Shown: piece after piece, positions 31,050-42,000 of the stretch | How positions within the stretch are numbered: position 1 is the stretch's first letter | How the letters are laid out: each line of letters begins with the position of its first letter | Origin: Bolinopsis microptera | Lineage: Eukaryota; Ctenophora; Tentaculata; Lobata; Bolinopsidae | Direction of reading: 5' to 3' | DNA: 64,000 nucleotides | Assembly: GCF_026151205.1 (NCBI RefSeq) | Contig: NC_087076.1 | Span: 14,307,675 to 14,371,674, forward strand | Notes under the pieces: generated by a model | The model's database searches: none | What the model saw: only the letters and a program-made list of their open reading frames with translations | Told to the model about the DNA's origin: nothing | Made by a program: the position numbers and the translations under genes

Positions 31050-32390
31050 GCAGATCTAAGGACTAAGACGTGCATTATCATCAACATAATAGCATTATTG
31101 TGCGATAAATTTCAAAAGATGTTATTTTGACTACTCGTTACCAGATTGGCCCGTTCTTCTATTCTCTGAACTCATCGAGGTGATACTGATAAGGTAATAA
31201 TTTACCAACTTTTCAATTTCAGGTATAATTATTGTTATTTGTATACGTGGTTATAAGTTACCAATCGAATTTCCTGGAATTTTAACTTGTATGAATGTAG
31301 TAATATAGAACTCTTCTTTATATTTAACTCTACTCAAATTTTATAATCTTACACGCAGTCGCAATTCGCATGGTGTGTAAAGTAGGAGTGGCTCACTGGT
31401 TATTTCGAGAATCGAGAGTTTACTTTTGCTTTCGTATTTTTTTCCATTTCGGGTTGGATCTATGTTTTAAAAATCGATTTCCCATCCTCGCAAATCTTTT
31501 TCGACCTTCAACCTTAACAATAATACATTATACTCGGTCGACTCAGCCGAATGATAGGAAACTTAATTGAGGGTTAAATGAGGAGGGGTACCTGTTAAAA
31601 TTTTAAGAAACTTCCTAGGATACCCCTTCAGTGCATACTGTAAACATAGTACTATTACTATTATTATTATTAACTATACTATTCTTATTTTTGTTGTGTT
31701 GAGTATGCCTGTGGAGTAGGAGTAGTGAGAAGATATCGTGTGGATTTTAAATTAGTTTCTTGATAATTTGTTAATGATTTCAATTCTTAATCTTATGTAG
31801 GGTCGGCACTCGGGTCTCGGCACCAATGTCATTATGCTTTGACCGCCGTATTTTAGTCTTTGGAAATCGATTTTATTAATGTTTTACTTACATTGTTCTC
31901 ACTCCAGCTACATTCCGGTAGTGTTGAGTTTCATTAATATTTTCCTAGCCTACATAAATCATTTTGTTGCCTCATCGTAGGTATTTTGGTCTTGAGTAAA
32001 TGTAATTGTACATTGATATGAATTTTATTTAAATTTTGAAATAAAATTTCATTCTCAAATCACAATATTTCATTTAAAGTTAAACGGGATGTCTCCGAAC
32101 CATTACAACATTTCAATACAGTTCAAACCTTCAGAGTATTAAAGTTTGTTTTGGCAAAGAACTAATGTATATTTACTGGTCGAGCCTGAGATTGAAGAAT
32201 TGCCTATAGCCGGCATAGCAATCAGGAGTAATATCAATAATAACGGTAGACGGTCCGAATAATCGGGGCCTGCCGTCCTCCTTCTCAACTTGAACATTTC
32301 CCATACTACTTGCTTGGTATCACAAGCATTTTCATTTAATTAAAGAGCCGGGATTGAAATATAGTTGGAGGAAACCGCGCGGGTTCCCTT
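31050..32390. other. Intergenic, AT-rich
   Basis: No gene, RNA gene or repeat is recognised. The ORF at 31370-31570 has no supporting signal. Confidence 0.4.
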
Positions 32391-32393
32391 GAC

Positions 32394-32802
32394 CACGTGC
32401 CACGCTCGCTGTGTTCATTAATCAACGTCACACAGGGGGAGGTCACGGGACACAAAGCTAGGTCACGTGTCACAGTGGCAGGTCACGTGATACAACCCCC
32501 ATCTCTCTCGGAGCTCCAGAACCCGGCTAAATACAGAACACACGAAAAAGCAATCAAGATATTAAAATGCAAATTCTCGATTTGTGTCTAGCCGGTGAGG
32601 AGAGCTGTGTGGCTGAGCTCATCTCTCAGTTCTCTTGGTGAGGGGGGAACTAGGTCTGGAGCTGATCTGGCCCTCGTATCCCCCTGCTCTCCATCCCCCA
32701 CCCTGAGACTGGGTGACAAGCAGCAGCTGGTGGCCCGGGGAACAGGGAACTGGAATCGGGCGGAGTGCTTGATACTCCGGGTAAGCTGTACTGTGTCACG
32801 TG
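32394..32802. promoter_or_regulatory. GC-richer block with four CACGTG E-boxes
   Basis: CACGTG occurs at 32394-32399, 32464-32469, 32484-32489 and 32797-32802, three of them as GTCACGTG. The block stands out from the AT-rich surroundings and may be a promoter or enhancer. The target gene is unknown. Confidence 0.4.
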
Positions 32803-32960
32803 ATTCGTCTCTCAGAGAGAGAGGTAATCAAATCAAATGCACATGGAAGCGAGCGAAGCTGCTTGTCGTATTGTTTCTGTTTTGTACAAAGCGTTCTCCG
32901 AGCTTTTGTTTGCCGGCCTCCTTATTCCTTACTAGATTTCCCACTATTGTCCGGTCCTAA
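32595..32960 (+). CDS. Doubtful ORF / candidate exon in the GC-rich block
   Basis: The stretch 32708-32780 reads well as protein (GDKQQLVARGTGNWNRAECL) and ends at a good donor (CTCCGG|gtaagc), preceded by a strong pyrimidine tract and AG (about 32707). It could be a real internal exon of an unrecognised plus-strand gene. Other candidate pieces with acceptor-like starts lie near 35585 and 36411, but no consistent gene model could be built. Confidence 0.2.
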   Translation: MRRAVWLSSSLSSLGEGGTRSGADLALVSPCSPSPTLRLGDKQQLVARGTGNWNRAECLILRVSCTVSRDSSLRERGNQIKCTWKRAKLLVVLFLFCTKRSPSFCLPASLFLTRFPTIVRS

Positions 32961-33081
32961 TTCGTGTTCTGTCTTGCCCGTGCTGCCCTTTGTGGCAAGC
33001 CAATTTGTTGGCAAGTGGGTACTCAAGTATGCAACATTAGACCTCGCTGCTCGCTTTGTTTCTCTACTTCATTTCTTCTAG

Positions 33082-34290
33082 CTCCTACCCTTTGTACCTA
33101 TCCGTGACTATACCAATCTGACCTTGTAGTGTAGAGAGTCTAGGGTTTAGAGTTTATACCATTCCTTCGGATGTTACGACCTTGTTTGGGCTAGCATCTT
33201 CTATTGTACTTTATTGTTTCGGCTAGCTCCTCTTCTATTGTAGTTTGTTTCTTCAGAATTGGTTTACTTTAAATCTTGTCCGGTTCAAATTCATTATGTA
33301 TTCAGTGTCTCGTTTAAACGGCAAATGTATTATGTCGATCATGTGATTGATTTCTGGAGAAAGCACCGGAGGTCTATCCGTTAACCGGGATAAATATGAA
33401 TGTTTCCTTAAATATTTAAATGAACCATCTGTTCAGGAACATTAAATTACTCGCATGCACGGAGAGGGTCCGGATTTTAGACAGAGTTTTATTGAAGTGT
33501 TAGTTCTCTGGGCCGACTTTAGACCCGGTGTCTCCAACGTAAACCAATCTGATTTACATACTGTCGGATGGTACGGACACTAGGCTGACGGTACGGATAT
33601 AATTTGAATAGTCCAACTGATTGGGACCCTCTAGACTGCAGACTGCTGGTCGGCTACCTCCTGGTTTATTATCCAGAGTGAAGAGGGTTTCTTTATATCG
33701 ACATTTATTGGATACCCTAATCTGCTTTGCATCTTCTGTTTTTTTTCGTGGTGGAGATACAACTCACGAATGGTTGGGTTTTAACTAACTTTAATCAACC
33801 TGTTTTATGTATCTGTTCGGGACTTGAATCACTTACTTTTAATTCACTTCTATCATCTGATTACTAACTCACTCTTCTAAATTAATAATTTTAAATATAA
33901 TTTTATTCGGGGTTGAAGATACGACTAGAAGAGTCAGTCAGATGATAGAAGAGAATTAAAAACAGGTGGCTCATGCTCTTAATACATAGAATAAAAAACT
34001 TATTAACTCTTAGTCTTTATAACCGTGTCATCTTCCATCGATCTTTATAATTCGCAGAGATCTTTGGCCTTGCGGAATTGAGTCCCTAATCACGACGTTT
34101 TACCCAGACTCAGAACTTCAAACTTTACCTGACGCCATCTCCTAACCGTAGATCCTTACATAACTCCGCTGCCAGCACTGGCCTCGTCTCAGAACACTAC
34201 AATTTTACCCTAAAACCGAAAGTTGCCGGGGATGAGACTCAAAGTCTCAGACTACAAGGGATATAGGGTATAATTCGTTCGCAAGTCTTT
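33082..34290. other. Intergenic, no feature seen
   Basis: Mixed sequence without recognisable genes; only short chance ORFs. Confidence 0.4.
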
Positions 34291-34296
34291 AGAAAT

Positions 34297-34725
34297 TTAG
34301 CATTCCATTGTTGCAAAGGCGTCAGGAACCAGTACATTATTATACATACTTGGGAACTCGCCAAAGGAGTACCAAATTACATACCTAAGTATACCCAAAG
34401 AAAACCAGAGACAGAATGGCTTCAAATCCATGTTGCTACTCCTGAATAACAAAACCAAGTGGTCATCCTCCATCTCTTTACAAAGTCCATTCGCGTGAAA
34501 GCCACTCAGTATTGAAATCTCCCGCCAAATGAGCCATCTCTGCTCATTGCTCTGGCTATGCAATGTTGCTCTTAAAACGCCCTTAAAGTTAATTCTCTTC
34601 TCCGTTGGAAATCGAAGAATGATGCTACTGTTGATCAGTGCAGGAGAGGGCAAGCGTTGTTTATGACAATGTTGGTCAAATGGGATTCGCGATCCTACTC
34701 TGAGGTACTCAGACTTAAGTTGCAC
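34297..34725 (-). CDS. Hypothetical 142-aa ORF
   Basis: The longest ORF in the intergenic region. It has no recognised domain, and no TATA or splice signals were noted. It could be a remnant of a transposon or chance; a second short minus-strand ORF lies just upstream at 34834-35037. Confidence 0.2.
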   Translation of the reverse strand: MQLKSEYLRVGSRIPFDQHCHKQRLPSPALINSSIILRFPTEKRINFKGVLRATLHSQSNEQRWLIWREISILSGFHANGLCKEMEDDHLVLLFRSSNMDLKPFCLWFSLGILRYVIWYSFGEFPSMYNNVLVPDAFATMEC

Positions 34726-35039
34726 TTTGGAACCAAAAATAAACTTGTCAAAAGGGGTTTGGTTAGTTGAAAGACAGAAGGTAGTAAAGAGTGCCTAGGT
34801 GCTATGTTATTTTCACGTAAGTGCCCACAAAGATTAATATGATAAGTCTGTGCTATTAGGGGAAAGTGCGATTATTTCATATTTGGACTCTATTTCCTTG
34901 GATAAATCTATACTTGTGACGACATCAAGTGAACCAACCCTGTAAATCAAAGGGTGGGAGGATATGTACTTTCTCAAAATAAAAGCATACGTCTGAAACC
35001 ATTCATGCTCATAAGTATCGTTAATCATATTAATCATTA

Positions 35040-36390
35040 AATGTTAGATAGCTACTTAATTTAGAGAATGTTTTGACTTTGATCAACCTTCTGACCTTAT
35101 TCCTATTATGCTCATCCCAATCTAATGAAATTGTATTTTCAAGAAACATTAAGTATTATTAACTAAATTAAGATTTTTACCGTTTGCTTGACTAAAACGA
35201 GTTAGGTACTCAATGATAGAATCATTCCTCGGCATTGAAATCCCGCTGAAGACGATTAAAATGTATGTTATTTGAAAGCTTTGAAACAATCTGTCGAAAC
35301 AATCAGTCGTTGTCTATAGCACTTGTCTCTTTAAGACCCTCTCTAGTAATCCAATTAATTTGTGTCCGCGTACCACCGACCCTGTTGGATCTCTTATAAT
35401 ACGCTTTAACGAATTGGTTTCTAAACTCCATGTTAGATCATTAGAAAAAGGCAAATAACCAGCCAAAGACAAATTAAACATGGAAACGTAGTTTCCCTTA
35501 TTTTACATGCCACCCCTCGTTAAGTATTTACTAAGATCAATAATCTGGGTTTAAGTACCACAATCTATCAGTTTCTCGTTTTAGACGGAATATCTGTACC
35601 ACAGGCTGGAGAGGAGGAGTACACCAGACTGTGTTTCCTCCCTACTGTCCTCCCTGCTGTACATTAATCTACTAATTTCTGGTAGCATGTGAACCAAGCT
35701 GGCCCTGAATTCTCATCTCATCTCAGGTAACCTGGTTTCTGTTTGTACACTCACTCACTCGCAGCAGCAGCAGCAGCCTATCAAGCAATAAATTATATTC
35801 TAATTCGAGGACCCCTCCCCAATCCTGAGATTAGCCGTCTGTCTATCAACTGCTGACTTACTTGGGAATAAAGTGGTAAATAGTGGTAAATTCAATAATG
35901 TGCAGGAAAGGGAGTTTTAATAGGGGGCGAGCAACAGTATCTAGTGTCTGGAAAACAAATTACACGATTATCTGGCCGAGTCTATTTGCTTAGTTACTTG
36001 AACTGCATTTATGGTTGTGATATAATTTCATTATCCTGCCGTATAATGGTGAAGGTGTTACTAGGTGCAGTCCATTTCCCACTCTAAATTTCGAGACATT
36101 TCCTGCTTGTAATTCTTGACCCTCATACCTTGGTGCCAACTCCTCTTCGGTATGAAGTTATATCTCCGGCCTCATTGTTAATAAACTCGACTATTGACGC
36201 TAATATTTATTTAGAAAGTTTTTGGTCGATTATCAAAGCTTGAGCTACCTTAATCTAGACATAGTTTAGGTCCATAACTGTCTTCAAGATCAAAAATTCA
36301 GACTAAGGTCAAAATATCTGCATTTAAATTTCTATGGAGTTTGAGGCTCTATATCCTGAAGTTGGGGCTATAATACCAGCTTAATGTCAA
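35040..36390. other. Intergenic; one candidate exon near 35585-35680
   Basis: A ttttag acceptor before 35585 is followed by sequence open in two frames (one reads GISVPQAGEEEYTRLCFLP). There is a short CAG repeat at about 35762-35778. Nothing else is seen. Confidence 0.25.
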
Positions 36391-36561
36391 ATGCCAAGCA
36401 GACAGAGAATTTACACCTCAGTGTTCACCTCAGGGGGTAGGAAGAAGAGGTGCCCGTTATACTGCTTCTCTCGGGGTCGGGAACTCTGGGCAGACTCCCA
36501 GACACGGAAACTCTGGTTTCTACCCTCACCTTTAATTGGATCCTGTTTCTACTGCCAGTGT

Positions 36562-36596
36562 CACGTGATGCTCTGTGTCTGTCACGTGCCCACGTG
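36562..36596. promoter_or_regulatory. Cluster of three CACGTG E-boxes
   Basis: CACGTG at 36562-36567, 36583-36588 and 36591-36596, within a GC-richer island (36410-36720) that also holds overlapping ORFs of 113 and 90 codons without known motifs. Confidence 0.4.
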
Positions 36597-37730
36597 CGCG
36601 AGTCTCCTGGTGTTCGTTCTGGTATCCGATTGGTGGAAAAATGGTCACGTTATACGGACCCTTTATTGTTACTGGCTGGCAGCTGGTTCTCTGGGAGAGA
36701 GCACATCAAATCCTGTTTCTAAGCCACACTAAATAGTTTTGAAATACGGAAGCTGGTGACAAATGTTTTAACTCGGTCTCTTTGTTCAACTAGGCCCGCA
36801 CTTAGCTGTTCCATCATGTCTTTTTCTTGACTCGCACAACCACTCCAAACGGAAGTCCATTTCGCCCAATTTATTGTGTCCCGTTTCGTACATTCATATA
36901 AACCAAGTCTTTGTCTGCTCAATCCTTTCTAACGTCATTTCAAATTGGGCTTTGTCTTTTTTTGTGGCATATTTTGTCCCCTCTGATATTTGTCCCTGAA
37001 TATGTATGTATTTGTAGTGCAACTCTGAATAAATAAGGGTTCATGAGGCCATGTTCAATAAATTATTGAACATGGTCTCAGTTTTGAGATTAGGTGGGCC
37101 TTTTGGAGCAGGCAAATGAAATCTAGCAGGGAGAATCATTGTCACATTGTTTAAATATTACTTGTGGACGTTACTTCTTAACGTTGCTACTGGACGTTAT
37201 TTCTGTACGTTACTTTTGATCCATATAATAGGTACACACTATGGTCGATGTCAGGACTTGTTCTCGAGTATACAGTTATACAGCTGAAGCAATAAATGAC
37301 TCTCACGTTATCATCCTCTAGAACAGTAACATTAGAATAGCTCACATATGCCGGCAACATAAGTGTGGGTCAAGTCAGAGCTATTTGTTTCTTAGTAAAA
37401 GTCCTACTGTTTAGTGTAGGAACTGGCCTTACTGCTCAGCTCTGCATTGTCTACTTAGTGGAAATTTTGGTAAAAGTAGGTTATAGTGGGTTTTCTCAAA
37501 GTCAATTAACTGAGGATACAACCAAACAGCCGCATACTTCCTTGTCAAACCACAGTTGACAAGGTGCGTGACTTGCCTAGCCACAATTCTCACACAAAAA
37601 TGTGAAATGAAGTGGTAGTCAGAAAATGTATATAATCCAGCTGGCAGAGACATAGAATCTTGAGGAACCCAGACATTCGATGATAAACAGGACGGTCAAT
37701 CGGTCGTTTAATGATTTTCGACCAGTTTGA

Positions 37731-37811
37731 TGTTCAACATTGAGCTCTGTGTTTTTATGTTCAACATTGAGCTTTGTGTTTTTATGTTCAACATTGAGCT
37801 TTGTGTTTTGA
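37731..37811. repeat. 27-bp direct tandem repeat, three copies
   Basis: The unit tgttcaacattgagctttgt plus seven bases starts at 37731, 37758 and 37785. Confidence 0.9.
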
Positions 37812-39013
37812 CAAACGGAATTTGTCGTGTACGTGTAGCACGTTGTTGTGCGGTGACCATGTTTTCTTTGATCATTGCGTTACTCATCTCGGGTTAAAAG
37901 TGGGTACTAGGATAAGCTGTTAAACAAAGAGAGAAAAACAAACACTGCAGCAACACCCGCAAATCGAACCTGACCGTAATCATTCTTGACCAATGATGTT
38001 TAGTTTTGTAGTCACGTGTTAAGCTGAGCTGGGTCTCGTGGCTTTAAAAAAACACCCGGTTTACGAGCTTGTTTTAATCGCGGAAAGAGCTCTCTCTTGT
38101 TTTTCTACCTAGAAATCGCACTCAGCTCATAATTTCATCACATTGTAGACTTTGGCTGGTCGCTTTCTGTAGGATCCAAATTTGAACTAACATGGAAAAA
38201 ATTTTGTCTTGAATTTTTCCTATTTTCTTTATCGATTTTATTCATTCCATTGTTATCTCTTTTTATGTGGATAAATTAATAGACTGGGCTGAAATCATAT
38301 TCATAATGTTAACATTTTTATCTGATAACATAAATATCAGTTAGCGCTAATCATAACCCATTCCATTTAGGCCATGACTTCTTTCCGCGCTTTTTTTTCG
38401 TTATCTCTTCATTTTACAGTGTGTTACATTATTTCTCACACGCACTATTTCCTGGTCTAGGCCTTTTTGGGTTTTTAACCGATTTTTATCCATCGTTGAT
38501 TTCTCGTTACGTTTAAAAAGTGTTCAGTGTTTTGTTAGAGTAGGAGCTGCACGCCTTCACTATTCACACATCATACGTCCACGTTATCATTATCTAGAAC
38601 TTACTTTACTCTTCTCGGGAATGAAACTAAAACCGAAACTAACATCAGTCATCATTTGTCTTCTCCAGAATCTCCTTGAGACAGGTCCAGATTGTCCGGC
38701 CTTGCTCCTTTTCATTATTGAACAATTAGTTCGTTTTCTTTGTTTGTTGTTGGTCGGTTTAATTGTTCTTAAATGCCAAGTGTGACAGCTTACTATATAC
38801 TCTCGCCTTTATCATAATTTTTTACCAATTTATCAAATCTGAAATTCAGCGCTAAGGTCATACGTCGGACAGGCAGAATCCTCTCCTTTAATTCGAATAG
38901 GAAATCTCGGAATTTTGAGTTGAAATTCCACAGATTTTTGCGAAACAATAGACAAAAAACAACTCATGTTTAGGCGACTTTTAAATCAGTCCGCTTTGTA
39001 GGTGTTAGATTAG
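37812..39013. other. Upstream region of the Crypton-derived gene
   Basis: AT-rich, with no coding sequence seen. It should hold the promoter and any 5' UTR exon; the AG just before the ATG at 39014 could be an acceptor. Confidence 0.35.
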
Positions 39014-42000
39014 ATGATGGTGGATACTAACGTCAACGCATACGAAGGTCAAGAGCTAGCCTACACGGGGGAGGCAATCACTTCCACCACCAAGAAAACA
39101 AACTGGGGAGTCAACGTGTGGAGACAATGGGCAGCTAAGAACGGCGAGACTAGACCTTTAGAGACGGTTTCTTTCGAGCAGCTTAATAAACTTCTCTGCA
39201 GATTCTACGCTGAAATATGCAAGGTGTGCTCTTTTTCTATGGAAAGCTAATGGGAAAAAATGTACACACAATAAGAAAAATTAGGAATTTGTCGCTATTT
39301 TGCCATCAATTTTCGGCAAGGAAACCACAACCTCTTTCTCGACTTTGTAAGATTATTTTCTAACCCCCTTTTACTCAGGTGTCCGGAGAGCCGTACGAAG
39401 CGGAATGTCTCCGACTAATGAGGAAGAGCATTGAGAGGTACCTCCAGGAGAACACGATCGGTGAAGTGTCCTTGAAACGTGATCCTACCTTCAGAGAAAG
39501 CAACTTGGTCCTTAAACAGAGAATGAGAGCTCTCATGTTGAGGGGAAACAGAAAACAGCAGCTTGTTCAGGTACTTATAGTGAAAGTGAAATCGAAAATA
39601 AATGCTAACAGAAATTTAGGATAAGGTTTTGACCATCGTCCCGAAGAGTTTTGGCGATATTTTTTGGCAGACGAATCATTATGTTACGTTCTCTTTTTGC
39701 ACTCTGTCGGATTTGGTTTTGGTTTTGGTTTTGGTTTATAGAGCTACACGCAACTTATGTCCAATGAAGGACTTCTAGGCAATGTGCTTGGTTGTGGGAC
39801 AAACTCAACTAGGGAAGTTGAGAGGCCTCAAATCAAGTCTCATTAAAGAGATATCAACAGAGTGTGAGCCACTGCCAGTCTAACCTGTGATTATAGTTTG
39901 CCAGGCTCTGTGAGTGTGACAGAGAGTGTCGTCTTTGTCCTATCCTTTGTCCGTGATGCTGGTAACAAACTCTTGTTGTGATTTGGTCACGTGTTAAAGA
40001 TGCCACATGTGGCAAAATAATGGAACAAAGTTGTGGATAAATAATTATGTTTGCACTGTTGTACCGAGTAACTCTGTCGGATAATTTATCACATCGGTTT
40101 GTCTTTAAAGAGCTGGTGTTCAACATGTCTTGCCAGTTCCGGGTTGCAGCATTTGCAGAATTTGTTTGTTTTACCAACAAAGAAAAAATTTGGGCAAATC
40201 TAACAATTTCTACATCCTGTCCCGGATGTTTGCTTTGTAAAAACGAACCCATTTTTTCACTTTACATGTGTTGTCGAACTACAACGCCCCTTTCTTTCTT
40301 TTACTGTATTTCCTTCAAAGCTTAAAATTAGCAAACTGCCCTTATATTTTTTGTACAACATTTATATCCAGAGACAAATTAACTTTATTTTCCCTCTCTA
40401 TAATAGGCAACACCTGTTGTCGATTGAGGCTTTGGCCTTGGTTCCACCGGTGAATGGTGATTGATAATATTTTTCGGCCTCTGTCATAAGAATCATTTGG
40501 CTTCCGTGCAAAATCATAGTCACAATCGCAATGTATTAGTTTCTAGGTTTTTACCGAAGATTGTTTGAAATGTTCCACAATCGAAAATGTTGATGATGAA
40601 TAATTTAAAAAACTTAATGTGAGAATCAATTGGTGAAATAAGTTATATCAAGGTATACAAATAAGCTACGTACACATTATATGAAAATAAAATAACCTGT
40701 AGCTCTGTTAAAGATCAATTCAGAACATGACAAAGTTTTTAAATGTGAGTAATCAATTTAAGTTACAGGCTGAAATCGATTTCTTTAGAAATTTTGTCTG
40801 ATAAATGGTTTTTACTAGCTTGTATATGATTGCCTAATGTTATGTAATGTAAAAATATCTTTGGTCAAATAAAAGGAGCTAAACGGAATACGTTTACAAA
40901 CTTGTTCGGTGTATCCACTCATAATTCGTAATATAAATACTTCAAGCAAAAGCCATTTCTGTATGTATAAAAATTACTTGGCTTCAAACAAAAACGTTTT
41001 TCTTGTTTCATCTCGGCCCCGGTTTAGTTCAAGAGCATCCCTCCCAGCCTCAAGTCATGCCCTTGGGCCTTGCTCGATCACTGGACATCCCGTACTCACT
41101 CGATCACTGAGCAACACGTACAAAGGAATTCCCCTGACGATTAATGAAAACAAAAGTTGTCCTGCCGCCCTATGGTATTAATTTGTACTAGCCAATGACA
41201 GAGCTATTTCAAGGTCACAATATGACCCTAAAAACTCCCTCTTCAGATAAACATAAGCGCAAAAGAAGAAGACTTGTTGTGGAGAAGTGGACAGCTGGGA
41301 AACCAGTCCGCTCTGGCGCTTCTCAATGTCAATCTCCTTAACTTGGTGAAGAGGATGGGGATCAAGGGTAGAAAGGATCTCTACATGCTCCGAGTTGAGG
41401 ATTTTGAGGTTGGTAAATTATGATTATCATTACCTAGATTAAGTGAGATTTTCACTACGGATGATAATTCCGAGTATCGAGAAGTTGTTTGATGTTTTTG
41501 ATCAAAACTCGTTGTTATTTGAGATGTTGGTTATGTTGTTGTTGTTACAGGTAATGTTAATGTTAATTTTGATGTTGATGTTAATGTTTCTAGTGAAACT
41601 AGTGTTATTAGAGATGTTAATTTTTAATGTTAATGTTGTTGTCTAAACCTAACGTTTAGGCGTCTCAGGTGAGAGAGGAACAGGGGGTAGTGAGGGTGAT
41701 CTGCACGAAACCCAGCGCTGGGGGTACTGAGAATCTCCGCTCAATGATCGCTAATGCTAACGAGGGCGAAAAGTAAGTTTTAACTTCAGGATACAAATTT
41801 ATAGGTGAAATTAAAAGTGTATATTTTCGTTTTCCAACTTTAAGATTTCGTTAAATCTAGTCTTGTTAAATATCGAATATTGTAAAGGGGACAACAATTG
41901 TGAGTTTAATACCGAGATCATACAACGAGATATTAACTCTGATTTACTAATCACGTGACTAATCATTACTCATGTGACTAATCACGTGACTAGTACTACT

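Noticed and set aside
39713-39737. (TTTTGG)n as interstitial telomere
   Set aside because: Only about four units, and the animal telomere repeat is normally TTAGGG.
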